A stretch of DNA of 64,000 nucleotides from Verrucomicrobiota bacterium (GTDB taxonomy: Bacteria; Verrucomicrobiota; Verrucomicrobiia; Palsa-1439), in assembly GCA_003152315.1 (NCBI GenBank), contig PLZV01000011.1, positions 1 to 64,000 on the forward strand, written 5' to 3'. Below, piece after piece: positions 1-7,636 of the stretch. Each line of letters begins with the position of its first letter. The first letter of the stretch is position 1. The notes beneath the pieces are model-generated. The model had not been told where the DNA came from. It saw only the letters and a program-made list of their open reading frames with translations, and ran no database searches. The translations under genes were made by a program, and so were the position numbers.

Positions 1-78
1 ATCCGTGAGCTTGGCCCATTTCTGTTTCAGCCTGTCCTTGGTGATGTTCCAGTCGCCTTTGATTTTGAGTGTGTTCAT
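1..78 (-). CDS. CsbD-like stress protein, N-terminal part
   Basis: The minus strand from 78 encodes 26 residues before the window ends; the protein starts MNTLKIKGDWNITKDRLKQK and continues KWAKLTD. This matches the opening of the CsbD family of small general-stress proteins, where a W-x(3)-K-x(2)-L-K-x-K-W pattern is typical. A strong ribosome site (AAAAGGAG) lies 7 bases before the ATG, which supports the start. CsbD proteins are usually about 60-70 residues, so roughly two thirds of the gene is outside the window. The molecular role of the family is not known. The call rests on the N-terminal motif only. Confidence 0.75.
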   Translation of the reverse strand, partial: MNTLKIKGDWNITKDRLKQKWAKLTD

Positions 79-482
79 AGCAGCTCCTTTTGTTCTTCGT
101 TTCCATTCGCCGTCAACGTAACGGCAAAAGTGTTTTCGCGGTTCGGATATTGGCCCAAGCTATGGCCTGGGCTGGCTCTTCGCTATGGGGTTAAACCCTA
201 CCTTGGATTATGGGTGCCACCGCTCTCCGAAAACGGATCTAGCGAACGATGTGTTTTATCGCGTTTCCTGAGTTTGTTTCAAATGGCCGTGGCTAGTCCA
301 AGCACGCGGCACACCGAGCGCGCGATCATGCTGCCGGTGATGCAAGCCAGCCTTCGCTTCCAAGGCAGGGGATGTTCCTCGCCGCGATGCTCCCCGGGGA
401 AATTCAACAAGGAGGAGTTTCTGGATCACACGGGATCAGTTTTTACATAGTACAGGGTTGACTTGCCGACGCGGTCGTTTGA
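79..482. other. Intergenic stretch without a supported gene
   Basis: This 404-base gap lies between the start of the CsbD gene and the end of the ankyrin gene, both on the minus strand. It should contain the CsbD promoter. An open frame on the plus strand (130-450) gives a composition typical of chance translation, with no recognisable domain or ribosome site. I see no clear terminator hairpin. Confidence 0.5.
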
Positions 483-1004
483 TCACGGATGATGTCTACG
501 CCGGCCGAAGAATCGACGGGAGGACTTGGTGTCCGCTTTCCAGAGCAAACGGACGAGATGAAACTGACCGGCGTGCTCGGCAAGCATCAGCGCGGTTTGA
601 CCGTCGGGGCCTTTGGCTTTGAGGTTTGCACCATGGCCGATCAATGCCTTGACGAAGTCCTCACGGCCATGTTGCACGGCGAGCATCAGGGCGGTCATTC
701 CGTCGGAAGCGGCGGCATTAACGTCCCCACCCTGGGCAAGCGCCTCGTTCAGCGATCCCGCGTCGCCTTGTTGCACCGCAAGAAGCAGGGAGGTGCTGGC
801 TTTTTCTCGTTGCTTCGCTTCGGCGGGAGGCGCTGGTCTGGACGGAACGATCACCTGCGCCGGACACTGCGGGCAGTCCACAATCATCCCCACGGCGGAT
901 TCGTCGATCACCATGCTCTTGCCTCAATTGGGGCATTCAAACAGGATGTCACTGGGCGCGATGGCGATTTCTGGTATGGTCGGGCCGATGTGAAGCGTAT
1001 CCAT
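483..1004 (-). pseudogene. Zinc-ribbon plus ankyrin-repeat protein, interrupted by in-frame TGA
   Basis: Reading from an ATG at 1004 (GAGGGA ribosome site upstream), the frame runs 26 codons to ECPN, meets TGA at 926-924, and continues in the same frame as GKSMVIDESAVGMIVDCPQC and then ankyrin repeats to 483. Without the TGA the protein would be about 173 residues. The N-terminal part is a two-knuckle zinc ribbon (CPxC...CPQC) and the TGA sits exactly where the second cysteine is expected, one base away from TGC/TGT. Two ankyrin repeats follow (GMTALMLAVQHGREDFVKAL and GQTALMLAEHAGQFHLVRLL), suggesting a protein-binding role. Translation could restart at the ATG at 914, giving a ribbon-less 143-residue protein. 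A nonsense mutation or a sequence error is the simplest reading; selenocysteine is possible but unsupported. Confidence 0.6.
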
Positions 1005-1065
1005 AACGTCCCTCTGCGACAGTAGGCATAACTACATACCAACTTCGGTCATTGACTTGCAAGCA

Positions 1066-1254
1066 TTATCCTGCATGGGCTACAAGACTTCGGCGGCGCG
1101 ATGCCCAACCCCGTCCCAAGCCAGCGGGGATCTCTGGCTTGCCCACATCGCCTGCATGGATGATCAATTCGGAGCCTTGAAGCGCATCGACGGCTTCGGG
1201 ACGCAGCAGCCCGTAGGTATCAGAAATGACGCCAATGACGTGGGGCTGGTTCAT
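1066..1254 (-). pseudogene. Metallophosphoesterase (YfcE/MJ0936-like) fragment
   Basis: The 62-residue frame starts MNQPHVIGVISDTYGLLRPE and continues with ELIIHAGDVGKPEI, which are the first two metal-binding blocks of the YfcE-type calcineurin-like phosphoesterases (normally IGVISDTHGL and HAGDIG). After residue 45 or so the sequence loses resemblance and stops; the family is usually 150-170 residues and needs later N, H and GH blocks that are absent. The metal ligand His of D-T-H is Tyr here. Truncation plus the lost ligand make an active enzyme unlikely. It sits between two other damaged genes, which fits a decaying region. Confidence 0.6.
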
Positions 1255-1317
1255 GCGTTGGGATTTTTACGATAACTATTGGCACTGACTCGATGATTTG
1301 CCATCGCCAATACGCGT

Positions 1318-1812
1318 CTACGGTCTCCAACGCTCGCAACCCCGCTGAACCGCCGTCACTTCCACCGCCTCCGCGAACCGCCCAAAAACCAAATCCTGCC
1401 AATTGCTTCCTGTATCTTGATGACCCGTAAACACCTGGATCTCGTAGTCGAACCGCCGTTGCTGTTTGTTCCGCAGGACTTCCCAATAACCGATGATGCA
1501 ACCCTTCCGCTTGAGCAGTAGATCCCGCTCTGGCAACGCATCGCTCTTGCTCAGGTTGATTCGTCCATCGCAGGGAAACAGGTTCCACAGATCATTGCTG
1601 TGCCAAAGACTGAACGGGATGGCATGATCGACCGCAAACCGGTTCCGCAGGCTCTGCCCTGACCAAACGCATGCCTTCGTTGCGACACTTGGAACGGAAT
1701 TCTCAACTGGCTGCGTCAAATCGACCAGTTCCGACAGACCCTGACCGCTCTGCCGGCGGCGGCGTAACCTACTTATGGACAGGCAACACCAATTGATTAC
1801 CGGCCACCACAA
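1318..1812 (-). pseudogene. HNH endonuclease, C-terminal fragment
   Basis: The C-terminal 130 residues of this frame contain CVWSGQ, then RFAVDHAIPFSLWHSNDLWN, then INLSKSDALPERDLLL and a C-terminal EVTAVQRGCERWRP. The DH...F...WN arrangement, with a single cysteine knuckle before it, is that of HNH nucleases. The first 25-30 residues are low-complexity and arginine-rich and look like read-through into unrelated DNA, so the gene probably lost its N-terminal part near position 1735. Full-length relatives are normally 250-400 residues. It is divergent from the ClpA-like gene starting at 1824, and only a few bases separate them. Possibly a leftover of a mobile or defence element. Confidence 0.55.
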
Positions 1813-1823
1813 AGGAATCCGCC

Positions 1824-4082
1824 ATGCCCAGACTTGACGAGCAACTGGACCGTGAAGCGGTCCGCATAGTGGCCTTGACCCGGCACCTGTGCGCAGAAAC
1901 GCGTCTTGCGCGGGTCTGCCCCGAGGCCTATGGCGTCGCCATCCTGGCTTTCGGTCCTAATGCCGCGACGCGGGCCGTCAAGTCGCTCGGCGGCAACCTG
2001 AACACTCTCCTGCCAGCTTGCCGGGGTGTGCTACAAGCGCGGGTGGCAAACTTCGCGTCGACGCCTGGCGGCTACTTCAGCGTCGAGGTCGATGAATCAT
2101 GCCGTCTGATGGCCCGTGCCGCGGAGGAGCACCGCGTCCTGGCACGAGCGCCGCGTACCGGGGTTGTTCATATCTTGCTCGGGGTGCTACAGACCAGCCC
2201 CGAGGTCGCCAAGGCCTTCGACACCGCCGGAACTGGGCTGGCGGCTCTGCAGGGATTCGTCCGTCGTCCCGTCGAGCCGCAACGTCCGACGGCATCTCCC
2301 AAGACCGGCCCCAAGGTCGACCCGATCCATCATTCCGGGGAAGCGTCGTCACACCCCTTGGATCCACTGGCGGCATTCTGCGTCGATCTCAACGCCATGG
2401 CCGCGGCCGGGCAACTGCAGGCGGTGATTGGACGCGAGCGCGAGATTGATCGCATCATCACCACTCTCTGTCGGCAAAAGAAAAACAATCCTCTGCTGGT
2501 CGGCCCCGAAGGTGTTGGCAAGACCGCCATCGTCGAAGCAGTCGCGCATCGACTCGTCGCCGGCCGCGTTCCGTCCCAGATTGCCGGGCGGCGGATCTAT
2601 TCCGTGGATCTGGCTCGATTGGTCGCCGGCACCCAGTATCGGGGACAGTTCGAAGAGCGCTTAAAGGCATTAGTGGATGCCACCCGCTGCAACCGCAACT
2701 GCGTGCTATTTATTGATGAAGCCCACACCATCGTTGGCGCCGGTAGCGCCATCGGCACCTTGGACGCCAGTAACATGTTGAAGCCGGCATTGGCTCGCGG
2801 CGAGATCGCTTGCATCGGCGCCACGACCGAGAACGAGTACCGGAAATACTTTCGCACGGACAAGGCATTGGATCGGCGCTTCCAGCGCATTCCTATTGAT
2901 GAACCGTCGCCCCGCGAGACCGTGGAGGTCTTGAAGGGCTTGCGCGCCTCTTTGGAGCGTCACCACCACTGCACCATCACGGATGAAGTGGTAGAAGCGG
3001 CGGTCGAATTCTCCGAACGGCACATCACCGACCGCCACTTCCCGGACAAGGCAATCGATGTTGTAGATGAAATGTGTGCCCGATTTGCCGGCGGCGGCCA
3101 ACCGATCGGACGTGCGCAGGCCGCTCAAACCGTGGCGGATCAGATTGCCGCGCCGCTGGAGACGGTGCTGCCAACCAACGGTCAACGCGAGGAACTTGTC
3201 AGGAACGAACTGCGACGCCTGGTGGCCGGGCAGGGGAGAGCCATCGAAGCCGTGGCACGGGTGGTGTCGCGGGTTTTCTCCCCGCTGCGCGACCCGACGC
3301 GACCGCTGGCCAGTTTGGTCTTCGGAGGGCCATCGAGTGTCGGCAAGAGTTACGTCGCCAAGATTCTCAGCGAACAGCTTTACGCCAGGACACCCCTGAT
3401 CCGCATTAACCTCGCCGAATACACGGAGAAACACAACGCGAGTAGGCTGATCGGGTCGCCGCCGGGTTACATCGGTCATGGCGAACGAAACCAACTAACT
3501 GACCCGGTGATGCGTCACCCGCACAGCGTCCTGCTCTTTGACAACCTCGACAAGGCTCACCCGGAAGTGATGACCACGCTAATGGAGATGCTGGATGCCG
3601 GAGTGCTGACGGATGGGGAGGGGAATGAAGTCAATTTCCGTAGCACGTTCATCATCATGACCACTGTAGCCGGCGCGGCCAATTCGTCGAACGCCAATAT
3701 CGGTTTCGGTTCGCGGTCCGCGGGAACCGAACACGATACCGGCCGTAAGCGACTGATGGATGCCTGCCGCAATCTGTTCGGAGACGAATTCGTCAATCGG
3801 ATTGACGAGTTCGTGCCGTTCACGCCCCTGGGTCCGGCCGGATTGCGTCAGGTCGCGGTGTTCGCAATGGAGCAGATCCGACAACGGCTGGCGCAGGCCG
3901 GCATCAAGCTGCACTGGGATGATGCCGTGCTCAATCATCTCGCGCAAGAAAACACGCATGCCCGTGCCGTGCGAACTGCGGTCAAGAATGAGATTGAACC
4001 AGTGGTTTGCGCCGGCCTCAACCGGACCGGCACCACGAAAATCAAGATCAGACTGAAGAACAACCGCTTCACCATCGAATGA
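1824..4082 (+). CDS. ClpA-like AAA+ unfoldase with a degenerate second ATPase module
   Basis: This 752-residue protein has the Clp/Hsp100 layout: a Clp N-domain (about 1-150), a linker, AAA module D1 (about 195-460) and AAA module D2 (about 470-750), with no ClpB-type middle coiled coil. D1 looks intact: Walker A GPEGVGKT at 227-234, Walker B FIDE at 296-299, and ALDRRF as arginine-finger region. D2 has Walker A GPSSVGKS at 502-509, but Walker B reads LLFDN, with Asn574 in place of the catalytic Glu, and the sensor-1 motif IIMTSN is IIMTTV (Val615). An IGFG loop at 626-629 lies where ClpA contacts ClpP, so docking to a chambered peptidase is plausible, but no clpP is in the window. Start: AAAGGA seven bases before the ATG. 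It heads a four-gene run and may unfold or remodel proteins for its neighbours. Confidence 0.85.
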   Translation: MPRLDEQLDREAVRIVALTRHLCAETRLARVCPEAYGVAILAFGPNAATRAVKSLGGNLNTLLPACRGVLQARVANFASTPGGYFSVEVDESCRLMARAAEEHRVLARAPRTGVVHILLGVLQTSPEVAKAFDTAGTGLAALQGFVRRPVEPQRPTASPKTGPKVDPIHHSGEASSHPLDPLAAFCVDLNAMAAAGQLQAVIGREREIDRIITTLCRQKKNNPLLVGPEGVGKTAIVEAVAHRLVAGRVPSQIAGRRIYSVDLARLVAGTQYRGQFEERLKALVDATRCNRNCVLFIDEAHTIVGAGSAIGTLDASNMLKPALARGEIACIGATTENEYRKYFRTDKALDRRFQRIPIDEPSPRETVEVLKGLRASLERHHHCTITDEVVEAAVEFSERHITDRHFPDKAIDVVDEMCARFAGGGQPIGRAQAAQTVADQIAAPLETVLPTNGQREELVRNELRRLVAGQGRAIEAVARVVSRVFSPLRDPTRPLASLVFGGPSSVGKSYVAKILSEQLYARTPLIRINLAEYTEKHNASRLIGSPPGYIGHGERNQLTDPVMRHPHSVLLFDNLDKAHPEVMTTLMEMLDAGVLTDGEGNEVNFRSTFIIMTTVAGAANSSNANIGFGSRSAGTEHDTGRKRLMDACRNLFGDEFVNRIDEFVPFTPLGPAGLRQVAVFAMEQIRQRLAQAGIKLHWDDAVLNHLAQENTHARAVRTAVKNEIEPVVCAGLNRTGTTKIKIRLKNNRFTIE

Positions 4083-4097
4083 GGAGGAATCCACCCC

Positions 4098-4535
4098 GTG
4101 CTATCACCAAGCAACCATAGTCTCCGCGACAACGACACCCGACGGAGTGATTTTCCGGCGAACCTGCTGTCTCGCGTAGTCAAAGCCGATGCGGCCATCA
4201 CGGTCGACGGCATCACCCCGGAAGGGGACATCAAGTTCAGCGTGCCCTTGCGCGCGGTTGGCCTCTCGCGCCAGGCGATGGCCCGGTCCCTGTCGTGCCG
4301 AAGCGCATTTGTCGTGAATCTGCTGGGCGAATTGCTTGTCCGCAAGAACCTGGAGCGCTTCGCCGAGATGCTCCAAAAAGTGGATCCTCGGGATTATGAC
4401 CGAATCGTCAACAATTTCCGTCACCGGGATTTTGGGATGATGGTCGATCAGAATGATGTCGTTCGCTTTACATTTCACATTTCGCACGTCCAAGAGATTC
4501 TAATCGAAGACATCGGTGTGGTCTTTCGTTCCTAA
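4098..4535 (+). CDS. Unknown 145-residue protein in the ClpA/beta-CASP cluster
   Basis: I do not recognise this protein. It starts with GTG 15 bases after the ClpA-like stop, with AGGAGG placed 10 bases before it, directly after the stop codon. The body is soluble and mixed alpha/beta by appearance: a segment KADAAITVDGITPEGDIKF (about 28-46), a helical segment rich in RQAMARSLSCRSAFVVNLLG (about 55-80), and a C-terminal part ending DVVRFTFHISHVQEILIED. No signal peptide, membrane segment or metal motif is seen. The spacing says it is cotranscribed with the unfoldase, and it could be an adaptor or substrate for it; that is inference. Confidence 0.75.
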   Translation: MLSPSNHSLRDNDTRRSDFPANLLSRVVKADAAITVDGITPEGDIKFSVPLRAVGLSRQAMARSLSCRSAFVVNLLGELLVRKNLERFAEMLQKVDPRDYDRIVNNFRHRDFGMMVDQNDVVRFTFHISHVQEILIEDIGVVFRS

Positions 4536-4556
4536 AGCTGGCGGGAGAAAGGAATC

Positions 4557-4679
4557 ATGAGCCTGCATTGTTTTAACGGCGAATATTTCCCAGTCGCACG
4601 TCGGGGGTTTAACCATGTGGCGAGCGGAACTGAGGAATTCGCAAGGTTCCGCGCCACCCAACCCGGGGGATTCCGATGA
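4557..4679 (+). CDS. Small 40-residue ORF coupled to the beta-CASP gene
   Basis: A 40-codon frame beginning MSLHCFNGEYFPVARRGF fills almost the whole gap between the 145-residue gene and the metallohydrolase. It has a good ribosome site (GGGAGAAAGG six bases before ATG) and its TGA overlaps the ATG of the next gene as ATGA, the classic sign of translational coupling. It is hydrophilic with several aromatic residues and one cysteine and has no membrane segment. I know no family for it. It could be a leader for coupling rather than a functional protein, but position, ribosome site and overlap together support a real coding sequence. Confidence 0.6.
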   Translation: MSLHCFNGEYFPVARRGFNHVASGTEEFARFRATQPGGFR

Positions 4680-6409
4680 GCGTGACCATCACTTGCTTCG
4701 GCGGCGCCGGCGAAATCGGGGGGAATAAGATCCTGCTCGAGGACGGCGAGAAGCGGTTACTATTGGACTTCGGTATGGCTTTCGGTCGGACCGGAGACTT
4801 TTTCGATGGCGTCTTCTTGTCACAGCGCTCCGGACGCGGCTTGCTGGACCCTCTGGCTCTCGGACTTGTCCCTCCTCTCCGGGGAATCCTCCGAGATGAC
4901 CTAGTGCCGGCCACGCTCGATGAGGATTTCCATGTTACCGAAGTCCCGACAGCCGGACGAAGACACGCAGCTAGGAAGGTAACCAACCTGCACCCCGGCG
5001 TGATCGAGTCGTTTTGGCAGCACTGGCAGGACCGCTTTCCCAATGTCTATCGCGATCTTCGCCGTGATGATGGCCCGGCCGTTGACGCTGTGCTGATCAG
5101 TCACGCGCACCAGGATCACATCTCGGATTTGGAGTACATGCGCGGCGACATCCCGGCAGCCGGCACCTGCATGACAGCGTTCATCGCGAAAGTGTTGCTC
5201 GACATTGGAGGCGGTTCGGGGGCCGCATACATTCGTCCTGCGGCATTGTCAGAGCACGGCGTCGTGCAATCAGACCGGAGCGCTCCCAGTCAGCGGCGAC
5301 CGTGGTATTTCCTGGATCGGGTTCCTTCGGGCATAACGTCTGAAGATGCGCTGGCCAGTCCCCGCTCATTCTGGGACGCGTCAGCCGGCAAGAATGGCTC
5401 TCTCGTGTTGTCGCCCAGCTACTCGTTCGACGGCATGGTCGGGCCTTGGCGCGTCAAATGGTGGCCGGTGGATCACTCGCTTCCCGGTGCGGTCGCCTTT
5501 GCGGTTGAGACCGACGCCGGATGGGTCGCATACTCCGGTGACATCCGCTGTCATGGTCTTCGCGGGGCGATGACGTTGGAAGCGGCGAACCAAATGGCAG
5601 CGTTGCATCCGGTCGGGCTTCTTTGCGAGGGGACGCGGTTGACCGGTCCCAACGCCACCACGGAGGCGGAAGTCTACGAGAACTGCCGGCGCGTCGTCGA
5701 CGACGCGGCGGGCAAATTGGTGATCGCCGATTTCGCGCCGCGAAACATTGAGCGGTTCGAGATCTTCACGCGTATTGCGGAGGAGACCGGGCGGCGACTG
5801 CTGGTCCAACCAAAGGATGCGTACTTGCTCCGCGTCGTGCATCTGGCGGACCCTAGCACGGTCGACCTGATGGCATCGTCGCACGTCGCGGTCTACGACG
5901 ATCCCAAAGGCGTTTACCGGAAATATGAGGAAGCGGTTCGCGCGCGGTACGTGGATCGCATCGTGTCTCCCGATGAGGTGCGGCATCACTTAGGGGATTT
6001 CATCCTGGCATTCAGCCTGACGGACGCGGCTGACCTCCTCGATCTGGAATACCTTGTCGGGCACCAACTCGGCGGGGTTTACATTTTTAGCAATAGCCCG
6101 GCCTATGACGACGAGCAGACAATTGACCTAGTTCGACTCTGGAATTGGATGCAGCACTTGGGTCTGACGCTGATCGGCCTGCAACCACGGCATGATGTGA
6201 ATGGACAGATCGTGGCGATGGACGTTCAGGCCGGGTACCACGCCTCGGGCCACGCCGGCGGAGATGATCTGAAGGAGTTCGTGCGACGCATCTCGCCAAG
6301 GACACTCGTTCCAATCCACACCCAAGCAGCCCACCTTTGGCCGCAAATGCTTGCTGGCGAGCCGATTCGCATCGTTACACCCCAATGCGCGCAGCCGATC
6401 GGCTTCTGA
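4676..6409 (+). CDS. RNase J-like beta-CASP metallo-beta-lactamase hydrolase
   Basis: The 577-residue protein has the metallo-beta-lactamase fold with the RNA-processing signature. It starts SVTITCFGGAGEIGGNKILL, has the metal motif SHAHQDH at 142-148, HSLPGA (His267), the aspartate motif YSGDIR (Asp289), and beta-CASP-style C-terminal blocks YHASGHA (521-527) and PIHTQ (546-550). These match the order found in RNase J, though the region between the first strand and HxHxDH carries an extra segment of roughly 80 residues, and the usual C-terminal RNase J domain is not evident. It likely cuts RNA or another phosphodiester, with two zinc ions. Its ATG overlaps the stop of the 40-aa ORF, so it belongs to the unfoldase operon. 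A housekeeping RNase J is less likely because of the insert and the context. Confidence 0.85.
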   Translation: MSVTITCFGGAGEIGGNKILLEDGEKRLLLDFGMAFGRTGDFFDGVFLSQRSGRGLLDPLALGLVPPLRGILRDDLVPATLDEDFHVTEVPTAGRRHAARKVTNLHPGVIESFWQHWQDRFPNVYRDLRRDDGPAVDAVLISHAHQDHISDLEYMRGDIPAAGTCMTAFIAKVLLDIGGGSGAAYIRPAALSEHGVVQSDRSAPSQRRPWYFLDRVPSGITSEDALASPRSFWDASAGKNGSLVLSPSYSFDGMVGPWRVKWWPVDHSLPGAVAFAVETDAGWVAYSGDIRCHGLRGAMTLEAANQMAALHPVGLLCEGTRLTGPNATTEAEVYENCRRVVDDAAGKLVIADFAPRNIERFEIFTRIAEETGRRLLVQPKDAYLLRVVHLADPSTVDLMASSHVAVYDDPKGVYRKYEEAVRARYVDRIVSPDEVRHHLGDFILAFSLTDAADLLDLEYLVGHQLGGVYIFSNSPAYDDEQTIDLVRLWNWMQHLGLTLIGLQPRHDVNGQIVAMDVQAGYHASGHAGGDDLKEFVRRISPRTLVPIHTQAAHLWPQMLAGEPIRIVTPQCAQPIGF

Positions 6410-6419
6410 TGACTGGGCC

Positions 6420-6635
6420 ATGATTCGTATCCGGCTGACGGAGTACGTCCGCTTTCCTTTGCCGCTTCATGCAATTGCGCCTCAGCAACTCCTTCCGGAA
6501 GGGCCACTCGAAGTTGGCGCTATTCGGATCGAAGAGTGCCGAATCGGCTCCTCCGATCTGTCGGCAGCGATATGGAGCCCGCTGGCCGGTCTAATTAGGG
6601 GGACTTCTCCCCTTTGGAAATATGCTTGCCAATAA
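6420..6635 (+). CDS. Possible 71-residue ORF, perhaps truncated by the island edge
   Basis: Eleven bases after the beta-CASP stop, an ATG opens a 71-codon frame starting MIRIRLTEYVRFPLPLHAIA and including GPLEVGAIRIEECRIGSSDL. The first 60 residues look like ordinary high-GC coding DNA; the last ten (TSPLWKYACQ) run into the AT-richer sequence that starts near 6610. No strong ribosome site is visible. It may be the front end of a fifth operon gene cut by insertion of the neighbouring low-GC island, or a chance frame. Confidence 0.35.
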   Translation: MIRIRLTEYVRFPLPLHAIAPQQLLPEGPLEVGAIRIEECRIGSSDLSAAIWSPLAGLIRGTSPLWKYACQ

Positions 6636-6663
6636 ACCATTAAACCACACAGAATTTCAGTCC

Positions 6664-7488
6664 ATGACACTTTGCATCGCTGCGATATGCCGCCGTGATG
6701 GTGAGGAAGCGATTATTGCGGCCAGTGATTTCTTGCTTTCCAACCCAAGCCTGAGTCTAAAGTTTGACACTGGAGCTTACAAATTTACTACTGCCAGCCC
6801 AACTCATAGATGGATTTCCATGTTTGCCGGTAGGCCCTATGGGGCGACGGAAATTTGGGAATGCACGAGAGGAAAGTTCCGCAATAAACAAGACTCATCG
6901 AAGAACATGCGTTTGGCTTACGAACAATGTGTAGAAAAATTGCGCAAGCAGCTTGCTGAAAAGCAGCTACTTCGCAATCAGTTTATCTCCCTAAGGGAAT
7001 TCAAGCGGGACGGGCCAACGCTGTTTCCGGGCAGGAGACTCGCCATAATGCAACGAAAATTGAGAAACTTCGATTTTGGAACGGAGTTTTTGGTTGGCGG
7101 CTTTGATGCTCGGGGTGTGCCTGACTTGTTTACAATAACGGGGCGCGGGCAGATGCATAGTTTTTTGTCAACAAGCTGTGCAATGATTGGCTGTGGGGCC
7201 GACCTTGCGAAAGTATCTTTTACCAAATCATTTAATCCCAGAGACGATTGGACAGAAATTGTCTATCACGTCTGCGAGGCGAAATTCAGGGCAGAGGTTG
7301 ACCGCAGAGTTGGGGATAGAACAGTCGTTGTGATCGTGGATAAGAACGGAATCTGGCGGCATATTCCAGAGGAGGGAATAGAAAAGGTGCGCAATGCGTG
7401 GAAACGGTTGGGCGGCAAGAGAATTTCGCAATCTGTAAGCGAGATGATTGTGGGCCTTCCAGTCACATTTGGATGGAGCAAGCGGTAG
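6664..7488 (+). CDS. Proteasome-like Ntn-hydrolase family protein
   Basis: Taking the ATG at 6664 gives a 274-residue protein starting MTLCIAAICRRDGEEAIIAA, then SD. That opening, a threonine directly after the initiator Met followed by a hydrophobic strand and an ASD turn, is characteristic of N-terminal-nucleophile hydrolases related to proteasome beta subunits; Thr2 would be the nucleophile. Later segments FDFGTEFLVGGFD and SCAMIGCGADLAKV fit the second half of the fold. An in-frame ATG 14 codons upstream would bury Thr2 and is less likely. Codon use is AT-richer than the genes to the left, so it seems to belong to the island. Its target is unknown; it lies 255 bases after the beta-CASP gene on the same strand and could be a peptidase partner for the unfoldase, which is speculative. 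Confidence 0.65.
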   Translation: MTLCIAAICRRDGEEAIIAASDFLLSNPSLSLKFDTGAYKFTTASPTHRWISMFAGRPYGATEIWECTRGKFRNKQDSSKNMRLAYEQCVEKLRKQLAEKQLLRNQFISLREFKRDGPTLFPGRRLAIMQRKLRNFDFGTEFLVGGFDARGVPDLFTITGRGQMHSFLSTSCAMIGCGADLAKVSFTKSFNPRDDWTEIVYHVCEAKFRAEVDRRVGDRTVVVIVDKNGIWRHIPEEGIEKVRNAWKRLGGKRISQSVSEMIVGLPVTFGWSKR

Positions 7489-7636
7489 ATAATCTACCAC
7501 CACCTGGCGTTTGAGGACGTGCTGGCAACTATGCTTCCAGCTCATCGTGCCTCGGAAACAGCCTAGACAAAGCGACGGCGTCGGTCAATCGCACACTCAT
7601 CGCCGCTTCTCGTCGCCACGGTATAGGCCACTATAT

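Noticed and set aside
130-450. 106-codon open frame on the plus strand near the left end
   Set aside because: No ribosome site, no domain, and a composition like chance translation; the CsbD promoter must lie in this region.
924-926. Selenocysteine reading of the TGA in the zinc-ribbon gene
   Set aside because: No clear SECIS-like hairpin was seen just after the TGA, and a structural zinc cysteine is not a usual selenocysteine place; kept only as a remote option.
489-1025. Plus-strand frames of 178 and 126 codons over the ankyrin gene
   Set aside because: They are the opposite-strand shadows of the ankyrin protein, whose repeats are clearly recognisable on the minus strand.
1220-1588. 122-codon frame over the HNH fragment
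   Set aside because: Shadow of the HNH reading frame, which has recognisable motifs.
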